DNA of 64,000 nucleotides, taken from Sipunculus nudus. Taxonomy: Eukaryota > Annelida > Sipuncula > Golfingiida > Sipunculidae. Positions 12,062 to 24,307 of this stretch are shown piece after piece (position 1 is the first letter of the stretch; every line of letters starts with the position of its first letter). The stretch covers positions 8,335,076 through 8,399,075 of the forward strand of contig CM049309.1 in NCBI GenBank assembly GCA_026874595.1. Direction: 5' to 3'. The notes under the pieces were generated by a model, which saw only the letters and a program-made list of their open reading frames with translations, was not told the DNA's origin and searched no databases. The translations under genes were made by a program, and so were the position numbers.

Positions 12062-12120
12062 TTATAATCATTCTGTCATGTTTCTTCCTCCTCTCCTCCG
12101 CACCTCTCTTTAGCTATAGA
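12062..12120 (+). repeat. Doubly marked 59-bp monomer (partner 16983-17041)
   Basis: This unit combines a one-base loss in the C-rich part (tcctccgcacc) with a rare linker ctatagatt. The same pair of changes recurs 4921 bp downstream and, as far as I can see, nowhere else. The two are therefore copies of one mutated monomer carried by a larger duplication. Confidence 0.85.
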
Positions 12121-15100
12121 TTATAATCATTCTGTCGTGTTTCTTCCTCCTCTCCTCCCGCCCCTCTCTTTACCTATATATATAATCATTCTGTCGTGTT
12201 TCTTCCTCCTCTCCTCCCGCCCCTCTCTTTACCTATATATTATAATCATTCTGTCGTGTTTCTTCCTCCTCTCCTCCCGACCCTCTCTTTACCTATATAT
12301 TATTATCATTCTGTCGTGTTTCTTCCTCCTCTCCTCCCGCCCCTCTCTTTACCTATATATTATTATCATTCTGTCGTGTTTCTTCCTCCTCTCCTCCCGC
12401 CCCTCTCTTTACCTATATATTATATAATCATTCTGTCGTGATTCTTCCTCCTCTCCTCCCGCCCCTCTCTTTACCTTTATATTATAATCATTCTGTCGTG
12501 TTTCTTCCTCCTCTCCTCTCGCCCCTATCTTTACCTATATATTATAATCATTCTGTCGTGTTTCTTCCTCCTCTCCTCCCGCCCTTCTCTTTACCTATAT
12601 ATTATAATCATTCTGTTGTGTTTCTTCCTCCTCTCCTCCCGCCCCTCTCTTTACCTATATATATAAAATCATTCTGTCGTGTTTCTTCCTCCTCTCCTCC
12701 CGCCCCTCTCTTTTCCTATATATTATAATCATTCTGTCGTGTTTCTTCCTCCTCTCCTCCCGCCCCTCTCTTTACCTATATATATAATCATTCTGTCGTG
12801 TTTCTTCCTCCTCTCCTCCCGCCCCTATCTTTAATTATATATTATAATCATTCTGTCGTGTTTCTTCCTCCTCTCCTCCCGCCCCTCTCTTTAGCTATAT
12901 ATTATAATCATTCTGTCGTGTTTCTTCCTCCTCTCCTCCCGCCCTTCTCTTAACCTATATATTATAATCATTCTGTCGTGTTTCTTCCTCCTCTCCTCCC
13001 GCCCCTCTCTTTACCTATATATTATAATCATTCTGTCGTGTTTCTTCCTCCTCTCCTCCCGCCCCTCTCTTTACCTATATATTATAATCATTCTGTCGTG
13101 TTTCTTCCTCCTCTCCTCCCGCCCCTCTCTTTACCTATATATTATAATCATTCTGTCGTGTTTCTTCCTCCTCTCCTCCCGCCCCTCTCTTTAGCTATAT
13201 ATTATAATCATTCTGTCGTGTTTCTTCCTCCTCTCCTCCCGCCCCTCTCTTTAGCTATATATTATAATCATTCTGTCGTGTTTCTTCCTCCTCTCCTCCC
13301 GCCCCTCTCTTTACCTATATATTATAATCATTCTGTCGTGTTTCTTCCTCCTCTCCTCCCACCCCTCTCTTTACCTATATGTTATAATCATTCTGTCGTG
13401 TTTCTTCCTCCTCTCCTCCCGCCCCTCTCTTTACCTATATATATAATCATTCTGTCGTGTTTCTTCCTCCTCTCCTCCCGCCCCTCTCTTTACCTATATA
13501 TTATATAATCATTCTGTCGTGATTCTTCCTCCTCTCCTCCCGCCCCTCTCTTTACCTATATATTATATAATCATTCTGTCGTGATTCTTCCTCCTCTCCT
13601 CCCGCCCCTCTCTTTACCTATATATTATTATCATTCTGTCGTGTTTCTTCCTCCTCTCCTCCCGCCCCTCTCTTTACCTATATATTATTATCATTCTGTC
13701 GTGTTTCTTCCTCCTCTCCTCCCGCCCCTCTCTTTACCTATATATTATATAATCATTCTGTCGTGATTCTTCCTCCTCTCCTCCCGCCCCTCTCTTTACC
13801 TTTATATTATAATCATTCTGTCGTGTTTCTTCCTCCTCTCCTCTCGCCCCTATCTTTACCTATATATTATAATCATTCTGTCGTGTTTCTTCCTCCTCTC
13901 CTCCCGCCCTTCTCTTTACCTATATATTATAATCATTCTGTTGTGTTTCTTCCTCCTCTCCTCCCGCCCCTCTCTTTACCTATATATATAATCATTCTGT
14001 CGTGTTTCTTCCTCCTCTCCTCCCGCCCCTCTCTTTTCCTATATATTATAATCATTCTGTCGTGTTTCTTCCTCCTCTCCTCCCGCCCCTCTCTTTACCT
14101 ATATATTATAATCATTCTGTCGTGTTTCTTCCTCCTCTCCTCCCGCCCCTATCTTTAATTATATATTATAATCATTCTGTCGTGTTTCTTCCTCCTCTCC
14201 TCCCGCCCCTCTCTTTAGCTATATATTATAATCATTCTGTCGTGTTTCTTCCTCCTCTCCTCCCGCCCTTCTCTTTACCTATATATTATAATCATTCTGT
14301 CCTGTTTCTTCCTCCTCTCCTCCCGCCCCTCTCTTTACCTATATATTATAATCATTCTGTCGTGTTTCTTCCTCCTCTCCTCCCGCCCCTCTCTTTACCT
14401 ATATATTATAATCATTCTGTCGTGTTTCTTCCTCCTCTCCTCCCGCCCCTCTCTTTACCTATATATTATAATCATTCTGTCGTGTTTCTTCCTCCTCTCC
14501 TCCCGCCCCTCTCTTTAGCTATATATTATAATCATTCTGTCGTGTTTCTTCCTCCTCTCCTCCCGCCCCTCTCTTTAGCTATATATTATAATCATTCTGT
14601 CGTGTTTCTTCCTCCTCTCCTCCCGCCCCTCTCTTTACCTATATATTATAATCATTCTGTCATGTTTCTTCCTCCTCTCCTCCCGCCCCTCTCTTTACCT
14701 ATATGTTATAATCATTCTGTCGTGTTTCTTCCTCCTCTCCTCCCGCCCCTCTCTTTACCTATATATATAATCATTCTGTCGAGTTTCTTCCTCCTCTCCT
14801 CCCGCCCCTCTCTTTACCTATATATTATATAATCATTCTGTCGTGATTCTTCCTCCTCTCCTCCCGCCCCTCTCTTTACCTTTATATTATAATCATTCTG
14901 TCGTGTTCCTTCCTCCTCTCCTCCCGCCCCTATCTTTACCTATATATTATAATCATTCTGTCGTGTTTCTTCCTCCTCTCCTCCCGCCCCTCTCTTTACC
15001 TATATATATAATCATTCTGTCGTGTTTCTTCCTCCTCTCCTCCCGCCCCTCTCTTTTCCTATATATTATAATCATTCTGTCGTGTTTCTTCCTCCTCTCC

Positions 15101-16982
15101 TTCCGCCCCTATCTTTACCTATATATTATAATCATTCTGTCGTGTTTCTTCCTCCTCTCCTCCCGCCCCTCTCTTTACCTATATATGTTATCATTCTGTC
15201 GCGTTTCTTCCTCTTCTCCTCCCGCCCCTCTCTTAACCTATAAATTATAATCATTCTGTCATGTTTCTTCCTCCTCTCCTCCCGCCCCTCTCTTTACCTA
15301 TATATTATAATCATTCTGTCGTGATTCTTCCTCCTCTCCTCCCGCCCCTCTCTTTATCTATATATTATAATCATTCTGTCGTGTTTCTTCCTCCTCTCCT
15401 CCCGCCCCTCTCTTTAGCTATATATTATAATCATTCTGTCGTGTTTCTTCCGCCTCTCCTCCCGCCCCTCTCTTTAGCTATATATATAATCATTCTGTCG
15501 TGTTTCTTCCTCCTCTCCTCCCGCCCCTCTCTTTACCTATATATTATAATCATTCTGTCATGTTTCTTCCTCCTCTCCTCCCGCCCCTCTCTTAACCTAT
15601 ATATTATTATCATTCTGTCATGTTTCTTCCTCCTCTCCTCCCGCCCCTCTCTTTACCTTTATATTATAATCATTCTGTCGTGTTTCTTCCTCCTCTCCTC
15701 CCGCCCCGCTCTTTACCTATATATTATAATCATTCTGTCGTGTTTCTTCCTCCTCTCCTCCCGCTCTTCTCTTTACCTATATATTATAATCATTCTGTCG
15801 TGTTTCTTCCTCCTCTCCTCCCGCCCCTCTCTTTACCTATATATATAATTATTTTGTCGTGTTTTTTTCCTCCTCTCCTCCCGCCCCTCTCTTTTCCTAT
15901 ATATTATAATCATTCTGTCGTGTTTCTTACTCCTCTCCTCCCGCCCCTCTCTTTACCTATATATTATAATCATTCTGTCGTGTTTCTTCCTCCTCTCCTC
16001 CCGCCCCTCTCTTTAGCTATATATTATAATCATTCTGTCGTGTTTCTTCCTCCTCTCCTCCCGCCCCTCTCTTTACCTATATATTATAATCATTCTGTCG
16101 TGTTTCTTCCTCCTCTCCTCCCGCCCCTCTCTTTACCTATATATTATAATCATTCTGTCGTGTTTCTTCCTCCTCTCCTCCCGCCCCTCTCTTTACCTAT
16201 ATATTATAATCATTCTGTCGTGTTTCTTACTCCTCTCCTCCCGCCCCTCTCTTTACCTATATATTATAATCATTCTGTCGTGTTTCTTCCTCCTCTCCTC
16301 CCGCCCCTCTCTTTAGCTATATATTATAATCATTCTGTCGTGTTTCTTCCTCCGCTCCTCCCGCCCCTCTCTTTACCTATATATTATAATCATTCTGTCG
16401 TGTTTCTTCCTCCTCTCCTCCCGCCCCTCTCTTTACCTATATATTATAATCATTCTGTCGTGTTTCTTCCTCCTCTCCTCCCGCCCCTCTCTTTAGCTAT
16501 ATATTATAATCATTCTGTCGAGTTTCTTCCTCCTCTCCTCCCGCCCCTCTCTTTAGCTATATATTATAATCATTCTGTCGTGTTTCTTCCTCCTCTGCTC
16601 CCGCCCCTCTCTTTAGCTATATATTATAATCATTCTGTCGTGTTTCTTCCTCCTCTCCTCCCGCCCCTCTCTTTACCTATATATTATAATCATTCTGTCA
16701 TGTTTCTTCCTCCTCTCCTCACGCCCCTCTCTTTACCTATATGTTATAATCATTCTGTCGTGTTTCTTCCTCCTCTCCTCCCGCCCCTCTCTTTACCTAT
16801 ATATATAATCATTCTGTCGTGTTTCTTCCTCCTCTCCTCCCGCCCCTCTCTTTTCCTATATATTATAATAATTCTGTCGTGTTTCTTCCTCCTCTCCTCC
16901 CGCCCCTCTCTTTACCTATATAGTATAATCATTCTGTCGTGTTTCTTCCTCCTCTCCTCCCGCCCCTCTCTTTACCTATATA

Positions 16983-17041
16983 TTATAATCATTCTGTCAT
17001 GTTTCTTCCTCCTCTCCTCCGCACCTCTCTTTAGCTATAGA
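16983..17041 (+). repeat. Doubly marked 59-bp monomer (partner 12062-12120)
   Basis: It carries the same tcctccgcacc and ctatagatt changes as the unit at 12062-12120. It fixes the 4921-bp offset of this duplication. Confidence 0.85.
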
Positions 17042-18400
17042 TTATAATCATTCTGTCGTGTTTCTTCCTCCTCTCCTCCCGCCCCTCTCTTTACCTATAT
17101 ATATAATCATTCTGTCGTGTTTCTTCCTCCTCTCCTCCCGCCCCTCTCTTTACCTATATATTATAATCATTCTGTCGTGTTTCTTCCTCCTCTCCTCCCG
17201 ACCCTCTCTTTACCTATATATTATTATCATTCTGTCGTGTTTCTTCCTCCTCTCCTCCCGCCCCTCTCTTTACCTATATATTATTATCATTCTGTCGTGT
17301 TTCTTCCTTCTCTCCTCCCGCCCCTCTCTTTAGCTATATATATTAATCATTCTGTCGTGTTTCTTCCTCCTCTCCTCCCGCCCCTCTCTTTACCTATATA
17401 TTATATAATCATTCTGTCGTGATTCTTCCTCCTCTCCTCCCGCCCCTCTCTTTACCTTTATATTATAATCATTCTGTCGTGTTTCTTCCTCCTCTCCTCT
17501 CGCCCCTATCTTTACCTATATATTATAATCATTCTGTCGTGTTTCTTCCTCCTCTCCTCCCGCCCTTCTCTTTACCTATATATTATAATCATTCTGTTGT
17601 GTTTCTTCCTCCTCTCCTCCCGCCCCTCTCTTTACCTATATATATAATCATTCTGTCGTGTTTCTTCCTCCTCTCCTCCCGCCCCTCTCTTTTCCTATAT
17701 ATTATAATCATTCTGTCGTGTTTCTTCCTCCTCTCCTCCCGCCCCTATCTTTACCTATATATTATAATCATTCTGTCGTGTTTCTTCCTCCTCTCCTCCC
17801 GCCCCTCTCTTTACCTATATATATAAACATTCTGTCGCGTTTCTTCCTCTTCTCCTCCCGCCCCTCTCTTAACCTATAAATTATAATCATTCTGTCGTGT
17901 TTCTTCCTCCTCTCCTCCCGCCCCTCTCTTTACCTATATATTATAATCATTCTGTCGTGTTTCTTCCTCCTCTCCTCCCGCCCCTCTCTTTATCTATATA
18001 TTATAATCATTCTGTCGTGTTTCTTCCTCCTCTCCTCCCGCCCCTCTCTTTACCTATATATTATAATCATTCTGTCGTGTTTCTTCCGCCTCTCCTCCCG
18101 CCCCTCTCTTTAGCTATATATATAATCATTCTGTCGTGTTTCTTCCTCCTCTCCTCCCGCCCCTCTCTTTACCTATATATTATAATCATTCTGTCATGTT
18201 TCTTCCTCCTCTCCTCCCGCCCCTCTCTTAACCTATATATTATTATCATTCTGTCATGTTTCTTCCTCCTCTCCTCCCGCCCCTCTCTTTACCTATATAT
18301 TATAATCATTCTGTCGTGTTTCTTCCTCCTCTCCTCCCGCCCCTCTCTTTACCTATATATTATATAATCATTCTGTCGTGATTCTTCCTCCTCTCCTCCC

Positions 18401-21300
18401 GCCCCTCTCTTTACCTTTATATTATAATCATTCTGTCGTGTTTCTTCCTCCTCTCCTCCCGCCCCTCTCTTTACCTATATATTATAATCATTCTGTCGTG
18501 TTTCTTCCTCCTCTCCTCCCGCCCTTCTCTTTACCTATATATTATAATCATTCTGTCGTGTTTCTTCCTCCTCTCCTCCCGCCCCTCTCTTTACCTATAT
18601 ATATAATCATTCTGTCGTGTTTTTTCCTCCTCTCCTCCCGCCCCTCTCTTTTCCTATATATTATAATCATTCTGTCGTGTTTCTTCCTCCTCTCCTCCCG
18701 CCCCTCTCTTTAGCTATATATTATAATCATTCTGTCGTGTTTCTTCCTCCTCTCCTCCCGCCCCTCTCTTTAGCTATATATTATAATCATTCTGTCGTGT
18801 TTCTTCCTCCTCTCCTCCCGCCCCTCTCTTTAGCTATATATTATAATCATTCTGTCGTGTTTCTTCCTCCTCTCCTCCCGCCCCTCTCTTTACCTATATA
18901 TTATAATCATTCTGTCATGTTTCTTCCTCCTCTCCTCCCGCCCCTCTCTTTACCTATATGTTATAATCATTCTGTCGTGTTTCTTCCTCCTCTCCTCCCG
19001 CCCCTCTCTTTACCTATATATATAATCATTCTGTCGTGTTTCTTCCTCCTCTCCTCCCGCCCCTCTTTTTTCCTATATATTATAATCATTCTGTCGTGTT
19101 TCTTCCTCCTCTCCTCCCGCCCCTCTCTTTACCTATATGTTATAATCATTCTGTCGTGTTTCTTCCTCCTCTCCTCCCGCCCCTCTCTTTACCTATATAT
19201 ATAATCATTCTGTCGTGTTTCTTCCTCCTCTCCTCCCGCCCCTCTTTTTTCCTATATATTATAATCATTCTGTCGTGTTTCTTCCTCCTCTCCTCCCGCC
19301 CCTCTCTTTACCTATATGTTATAATCATTCTGTCGTGTTTCTTCCTCCTCTCCTCCCGCCCCTCTCTTTACCTATATATATAATCATTCTGTCGTGTTTC
19401 TTCCTCCTCTCCTCCCGCCCCTCTCTTTTCCTATATATTATAATAATTCTGTCGTGTTTCTTCCTCCTCTCCTCCCGCCCCTATCTTTACCTATATATTA
19501 TAATCATTCTGTCGTGTTTCTTCCTCCTCTGCTCCCGCCCCTCTCTTTACCTATATATTATAATCATTCTGTCGTGTTTCTTCCTCTTCTCCTCCCGCCC
19601 CTCTCTATTATAATCATTCTGTCGAGTTTCTTCCTCCTCTCCTCCCGCCCCTCTCTTTACCTATATATTATAATCATTCTGTCGTGTTTTTTCCTCCTCT
19701 CCTCCCGCCCCTCTCTTTACCCATATATTAAAATCATTCTGTCGTGTTTCTTCCTCCCCTCCTCCCGCCCCTCTCTTTACCTATATATTATAATCATTCT
19801 GTCGTGTTTCTTCCTCCTCTCCTCCCGCCCCTCTCTTTCCCTATATATTATAATCATTCTGTCGTGTTTCTTCCTCCTCTCGTACCGCCCCTCTCTTTAC
19901 CTATATATATATAATCATTCTGTCGTGTTTCTTCCTCCTCTCCTCCCGCCCCTCTCTTTACCTATATATTATAATCATTCTGTCGTGTTTCTTCCTCCTC
20001 TCCTCCCGCCCCTCTCTTTAGCTATATATTATAATCATTCTGTCGTGTTTCTTCCTCCTCTCCTCCCGCCCCTCTCTTTAGCTATATATTATAATCATTC
20101 TGTCGTGTTTCTTCCTCCTCTCCTCCCGCCCCTCTCTATTATAATCATTCTGTCGTGTTTCTTCCTCCTCTCCTCCCGCACCCCTCTTTAGCTATATATT
20201 ATAATCATTCTGTCGTGTTTCTTCCTCCTCTCCTCCCGCCCCTCTCTTTAGCTATATATTATAATCATTCTGTCGTGTTTCTTACTCCTCTCCTCCCGCC
20301 CCTCTCTTTACCTATATATTATAATCATTCTGTCGTGTTTCTTCCTCCTCTCCTCCCGCCCCTCTCTTTACCTATATATTATAATCATTCTGTCATGTTT
20401 CTTCCTCCTCTCCTCCCGCCCCTCTCTTTAGCTATATATTATTATCATTCTGTCGTGTTTCTTCCTCCTCTCCTCCCGCCCCTCTCTTTACCTATATATA
20501 ATAATCATTCTGTCGTGTTTCTTCCTCCTCTCCTCCCGCTCCTCTCTATACCTATATATTATAATCATTCTGTCGTGTTTCTTCCTCCTCTCCTCCCGCC
20601 CCTCTCTTTACCTATATATTATAATCATTCTGTCGTGTTTCTTCCTCCTCTCCTCCCGCCCCTCTCTTTATCTATATATTATAATCATTCTGTCGTGTTT
20701 CTTACTCCTCTCCTCCCGCCCCTCTCTTTAGCTATATATTATAATCATTCTGTCGTGTTTCTTCCTCCTCTCCTCCCGCCCCTCTCTTTAGCTATATATA
20801 TAATCATTCTGTCGTGTTTCTTCCTCCTCTCCTCCCGCCCCTCTCTTTACCTATATATTATAATCATTCTGTCATGTTTCTTCCTCCTCTCCTCCCGCCC
20901 CTCTCTTTACCTATATATTATTATCATTCTGTCATGTTTCTTCCTCCTCTCCTCCCGCCCCTCTCTTTAGCTATATATTATAATCATTCTGTCGTTTTTC
21001 TTCCTCCTCTCCTCCCTCCCCTCTCTTTACCTATATATTATATAATCATTCTGTCGTGATTCTTCCTCCTCTCCTCCCGCCCCTCTCTTTACCTTTATAT
21101 TATAATCATTCTGTCGTGTTTCTTCCTCCTCTCCTCCCGCCCCTCTCTTTACCTATATATTATAATCATTCTGTCGTGTTTCTTCCTCCTCTCCTCCCGC
21201 CCTTCTCTTTACCTATATATTATAATCATTCTGTCGTGTTTCTTCCTCCTCTCCTCCCGCCCCTCTCTTTACCTATATATATAATCATTCTGTCGTGTTT
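18401..21300 (+). repeat. 2.7-2.9 kb higher-order block, copy 1
   Basis: About 18685-21300 matches about 21780-24215. The offset is 3096 before an internal 179-bp duplication and 2917 after it. Shared marks include two ttataataattctg sites, ctgctccc, the 50-bp units near 19606 and 20137, the gtcgag monomer, cctcccctcc, ctcgtacc with a 61-bp linker, gcacccctc, tatataataatc, ctctatacc and gtcgtttttc. The block opens with a 62-bp unit (18378) that recurs at 21056, an offset of 2678, so blocks of both sizes overlap. Confidence 0.85.
19036..19393 (+). repeat. 179-bp (three-monomer) tandem duplication
   Basis: 19036-19214 and 19215-19393 are near-identical consecutive triplets (59+60+60 bp). Each holds a cctcttttttcc monomer, a tatatgttataatc monomer and a 59-bp linker. 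The homologous place in the next block (22132-22310) has the triplet once, so this is a recent local duplication or loss. Confidence 0.85.
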
Positions 21301-24300
21301 TTTCCTCCTCTCCTCCCGCCCCTCTCTTTTCCTATATATTATAATCATTCTGTCGTGTTTCTTCCTCCTCTCCTCCCGCCCCTCTCTTTAGCTATATATT
21401 ATAATCATTCTGTCGTGTTTCTTCCTCCTCTCCTCCCGCCCCTCTCTTTAGCTATATATTATAATCATTCTGTCGTGTTTCTTCCTCCTCTCCTCCCGCC
21501 CCTCTCTTTACCTATATATTATAATCATTCTGTCATGTTTCTTCCTCCTCTCCTCCCGCCCCTCTCTTTACCTATATGTTATAATCATTCTGTCGTGTTT
21601 CTTCCTCCTCTCCTCCCGCCCCTCTCTTTACCTATATATATAATCATTCTGTCGTGTTTCTTCCTCCTCTCCTCCCGCCCCTCTTTTTTCCTATATATTA
21701 TAATCATTCTGTCGTGTTTCTTCCTCCTCTCCTCCCGCCCCTCTCTTTACCTATATATATAATCATTCTGTCGTGTTTTTTCCTCCTCTCCTCCCGCCCC
21801 TCTCTTTAGCTATATATTATAATCATTCTGTCGTGTTTCTTCCTCCTCTCCTCCCGCCCCTCTCTTTAGCTATATATTATAATCATTCTGTCGTGTTTCT
21901 TCCTCCTCTCCTCCCGCCCCTCTCTTTAGCTATATATTATAATCATTCTGTCGTGTTTCTTCCTCCTCTCCTCCCGCCCCTCTCTTTACCTATATATTAT
22001 AATCATTCTGTCATGTTTCTTCCTCCTCTCCTCCCGCCCCTCTCTTTACCTATATGTTATAATCATTCTGTCGTGTTTCTTCCTCCTCTCCTCCCGCCCC
22101 TCTCTTTACCTATATATATAATCATTCTGTCGTGTTTCTTCCTCCTCTCCTCCCGCCCCTCTTTTTTCCTATATATTATAATCATTCTGTCGTGTTTCTT
22201 CCTCCTCTCCTCCCGCCCCTCTCTTTACCTATATGTTATAATCATTCTGTCGTGTTTCTTCCTCCTCTCCTCCCGCCCCTCTCTTTACCTATATATATAA
22301 TCATTCTGTCGTGTTTCTTCCTCCTCTCCTCCCGCCCCTCTCTTTTCCTATATATTATAATAATTCTGTCGTGTTTCTTCCTCCTCTCCTCCCGCCCCTA
22401 TCTTTACCTATATATTATAATCATTCTGTCGTGTTTCTTCCTCCTCTGCTCCCGCCCCTCTCTTTACCTATATATTATAATCATTCTGTCGTGTTTCTTC
22501 CTCTTCTCCTCCCGCCCCTCTCTATTATAATCATTCTGTCGAGTTTCTTCCTCCTCTCCTCCCGCCCCTCTCTTTACCTATATATTATAATCATTCTGTC
22601 GTGTTTCTTCCTCCTCTCCTCCCGCCCCTCTCTTTACCCATATATTAAAATCATTCTGTCGTGTTTCTTCCTCCCCTCCTCCCGCCCCTCTCTTTACCTA
22701 TATATTATAATCATTCTGTCGTGTTTCTTCCTCCTCTCCTCCCGCCCCTCTCTTTCCCTATATATTATAATCATTCTGTCGTGTTTCTTCCTCCTCTCGT
22801 ACCGCCCCTCTCTTTACCTATATATATATAATCATTCTGTCGTGTTTCTTCCTCCTCTCCTCCCGCCCCTCTCTTTACCTATATATTATAATCATTCTGT
22901 CGTGTTTCTTCCTCCTCTCCTCCCGCCCCTCTCTTTAGCTATATATTATAATCATTCTGTCGTGTTTCTTCCTCCTCTCCTCCCGCCCCTCTCTTTAGCT
23001 ATATATTATAATCATTCTGTCGTGTTTCTTCCTCCTCTCCTCCCGCCCCTCTCTATTATAATCATTCTGTCGTGTTTCTTCCTCCTCTCCTCCCGCACCC
23101 CTCTTTAGCTATATATTATAATCATTCTGTCGTGTTTCTTCCTCCTCTCCTCCCGCCCCTCTCTTTAGCTATATATTATAATCATTCTGTCGTGTTTCTT
23201 ACTCCTCTCCTCCCGCCCCTCTCTTTACCTATATATTATAATCATTCTGTCGTGTTTCTTCCTCCTCTCCTCCCGCCCCTCTCTTTACCTATATATTATA
23301 ATCATTCTGTCATGTTTCTTCCTCCTCTCCTCCCGCCCCTCTCTTTAGCTATATATTATTATCATTCTGTCGTGTTTCTTCCTCCTCTCCTCCCGCCCCT
23401 CTCTTTACCTATATATAATAATCATTCTGTCGTGTTTCTTCCTCCTCTCCTCCCGCTCCTCTCTATACCTATATATTATAATCATTCTGTCGTGTTTCTT
23501 CCTCCTCTCCTCCCGCCCCTCTCTTTACCTATATATTATAATCATTCTGTCGTGTTTCTTCCTCCTCTCCTCCCGCCCCTCTCTTTATCTATATATTATA
23601 ATCATTCTGTCGTGTTTCTTACTCCTCTCCTCCCGCCCCTCTCTTTAGCTATATATTATAATCATTCTGTCGTGTTTCTTCCTCCTCTCCTCCCGCCCCT
23701 CTCTTTAGCTATATATATAATCATTCTGTCGTGTTTCTTCCTCCTCTCCTCCCGCCCCTCTCTTTACCTATATATTATAATCATTCTGTCATGTTTCTTC
23801 CTCCTCTCCTCCCGCCCTCTCTTTACCTATATATTATTATCATTCTGTCATGTTTCTTCCTCCTCTCCTCCCGCCCCTCTCTTTAGCTATATATTATAAT
23901 CATTCTGTCGTTTTTCTTCCTCCTCTCCTCCCTCCCCTCTCTTTACCTATATATTATATAATCATTCTGTCGTGATTCTTCCTCCTCTCCTCCCGCCCCT
24001 CTCTTTACCTTTATATTATAATCATTCTGTCGTGTTTCTTCCTCCTCTCCTCCCGCCCCTCTCTTTACCTATATATTATAATCATTCTGTCGTGTTTCTT
24101 CCTCCTCTCCTCCCGCCCTTCTCTTTACCTATATATTATAATCATTCTGTCGTGTTTCTTCCTCCTCTCCTCCCGCCCCTCTCTTTACCTATATATATAA
24201 TCATTCTGTCGTGTTTCTTCCTCCTCTCCTCCCGCCCCTCTCTTTACCTATATATTATTATCATTCTGTCATGTTTCTTCCTCCTCTCCTCCCGCCCCTC

Positions 24301-24307
24301 TCTTTAG
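21301..24307 (+). repeat. 2.7-2.9 kb higher-order block, copy 2
   Basis: The order of marks repeats that of 18.7-21.3 kb, including the 50-bp units near 22523 and 23054 and the 61-bp linker near 22825. A private one-base loss (cgccctctc near 23815) changes the offset from 2917 to 2916. A ttttttcc monomer near 21776 sits where copy 1 has a plain ttcttcc unit, marking a junction. Identity is lost right of about 24215. Confidence 0.82.

Larger units (their letters stand above)
10861..18400 (+). repeat. Domain A, right part: 1.3-4.9 kb related blocks, no 50-bp monomers
   Basis: 10643-11500 matches 15022-15880 at an offset of 4379, and a further related block starts at 17658. 11760-12440 matches 16681-17361 at an offset of 4921 and shares a doubly marked monomer (see 12062 and 16983). 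12438-12700 is related to 13763 and 17419. The marker taacctataaatt occurs near 15235 and 17873, and I do not find it right of that. 59-bp and 62-bp monomers are frequent. The 50-bp class is absent. Confidence 0.82.
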
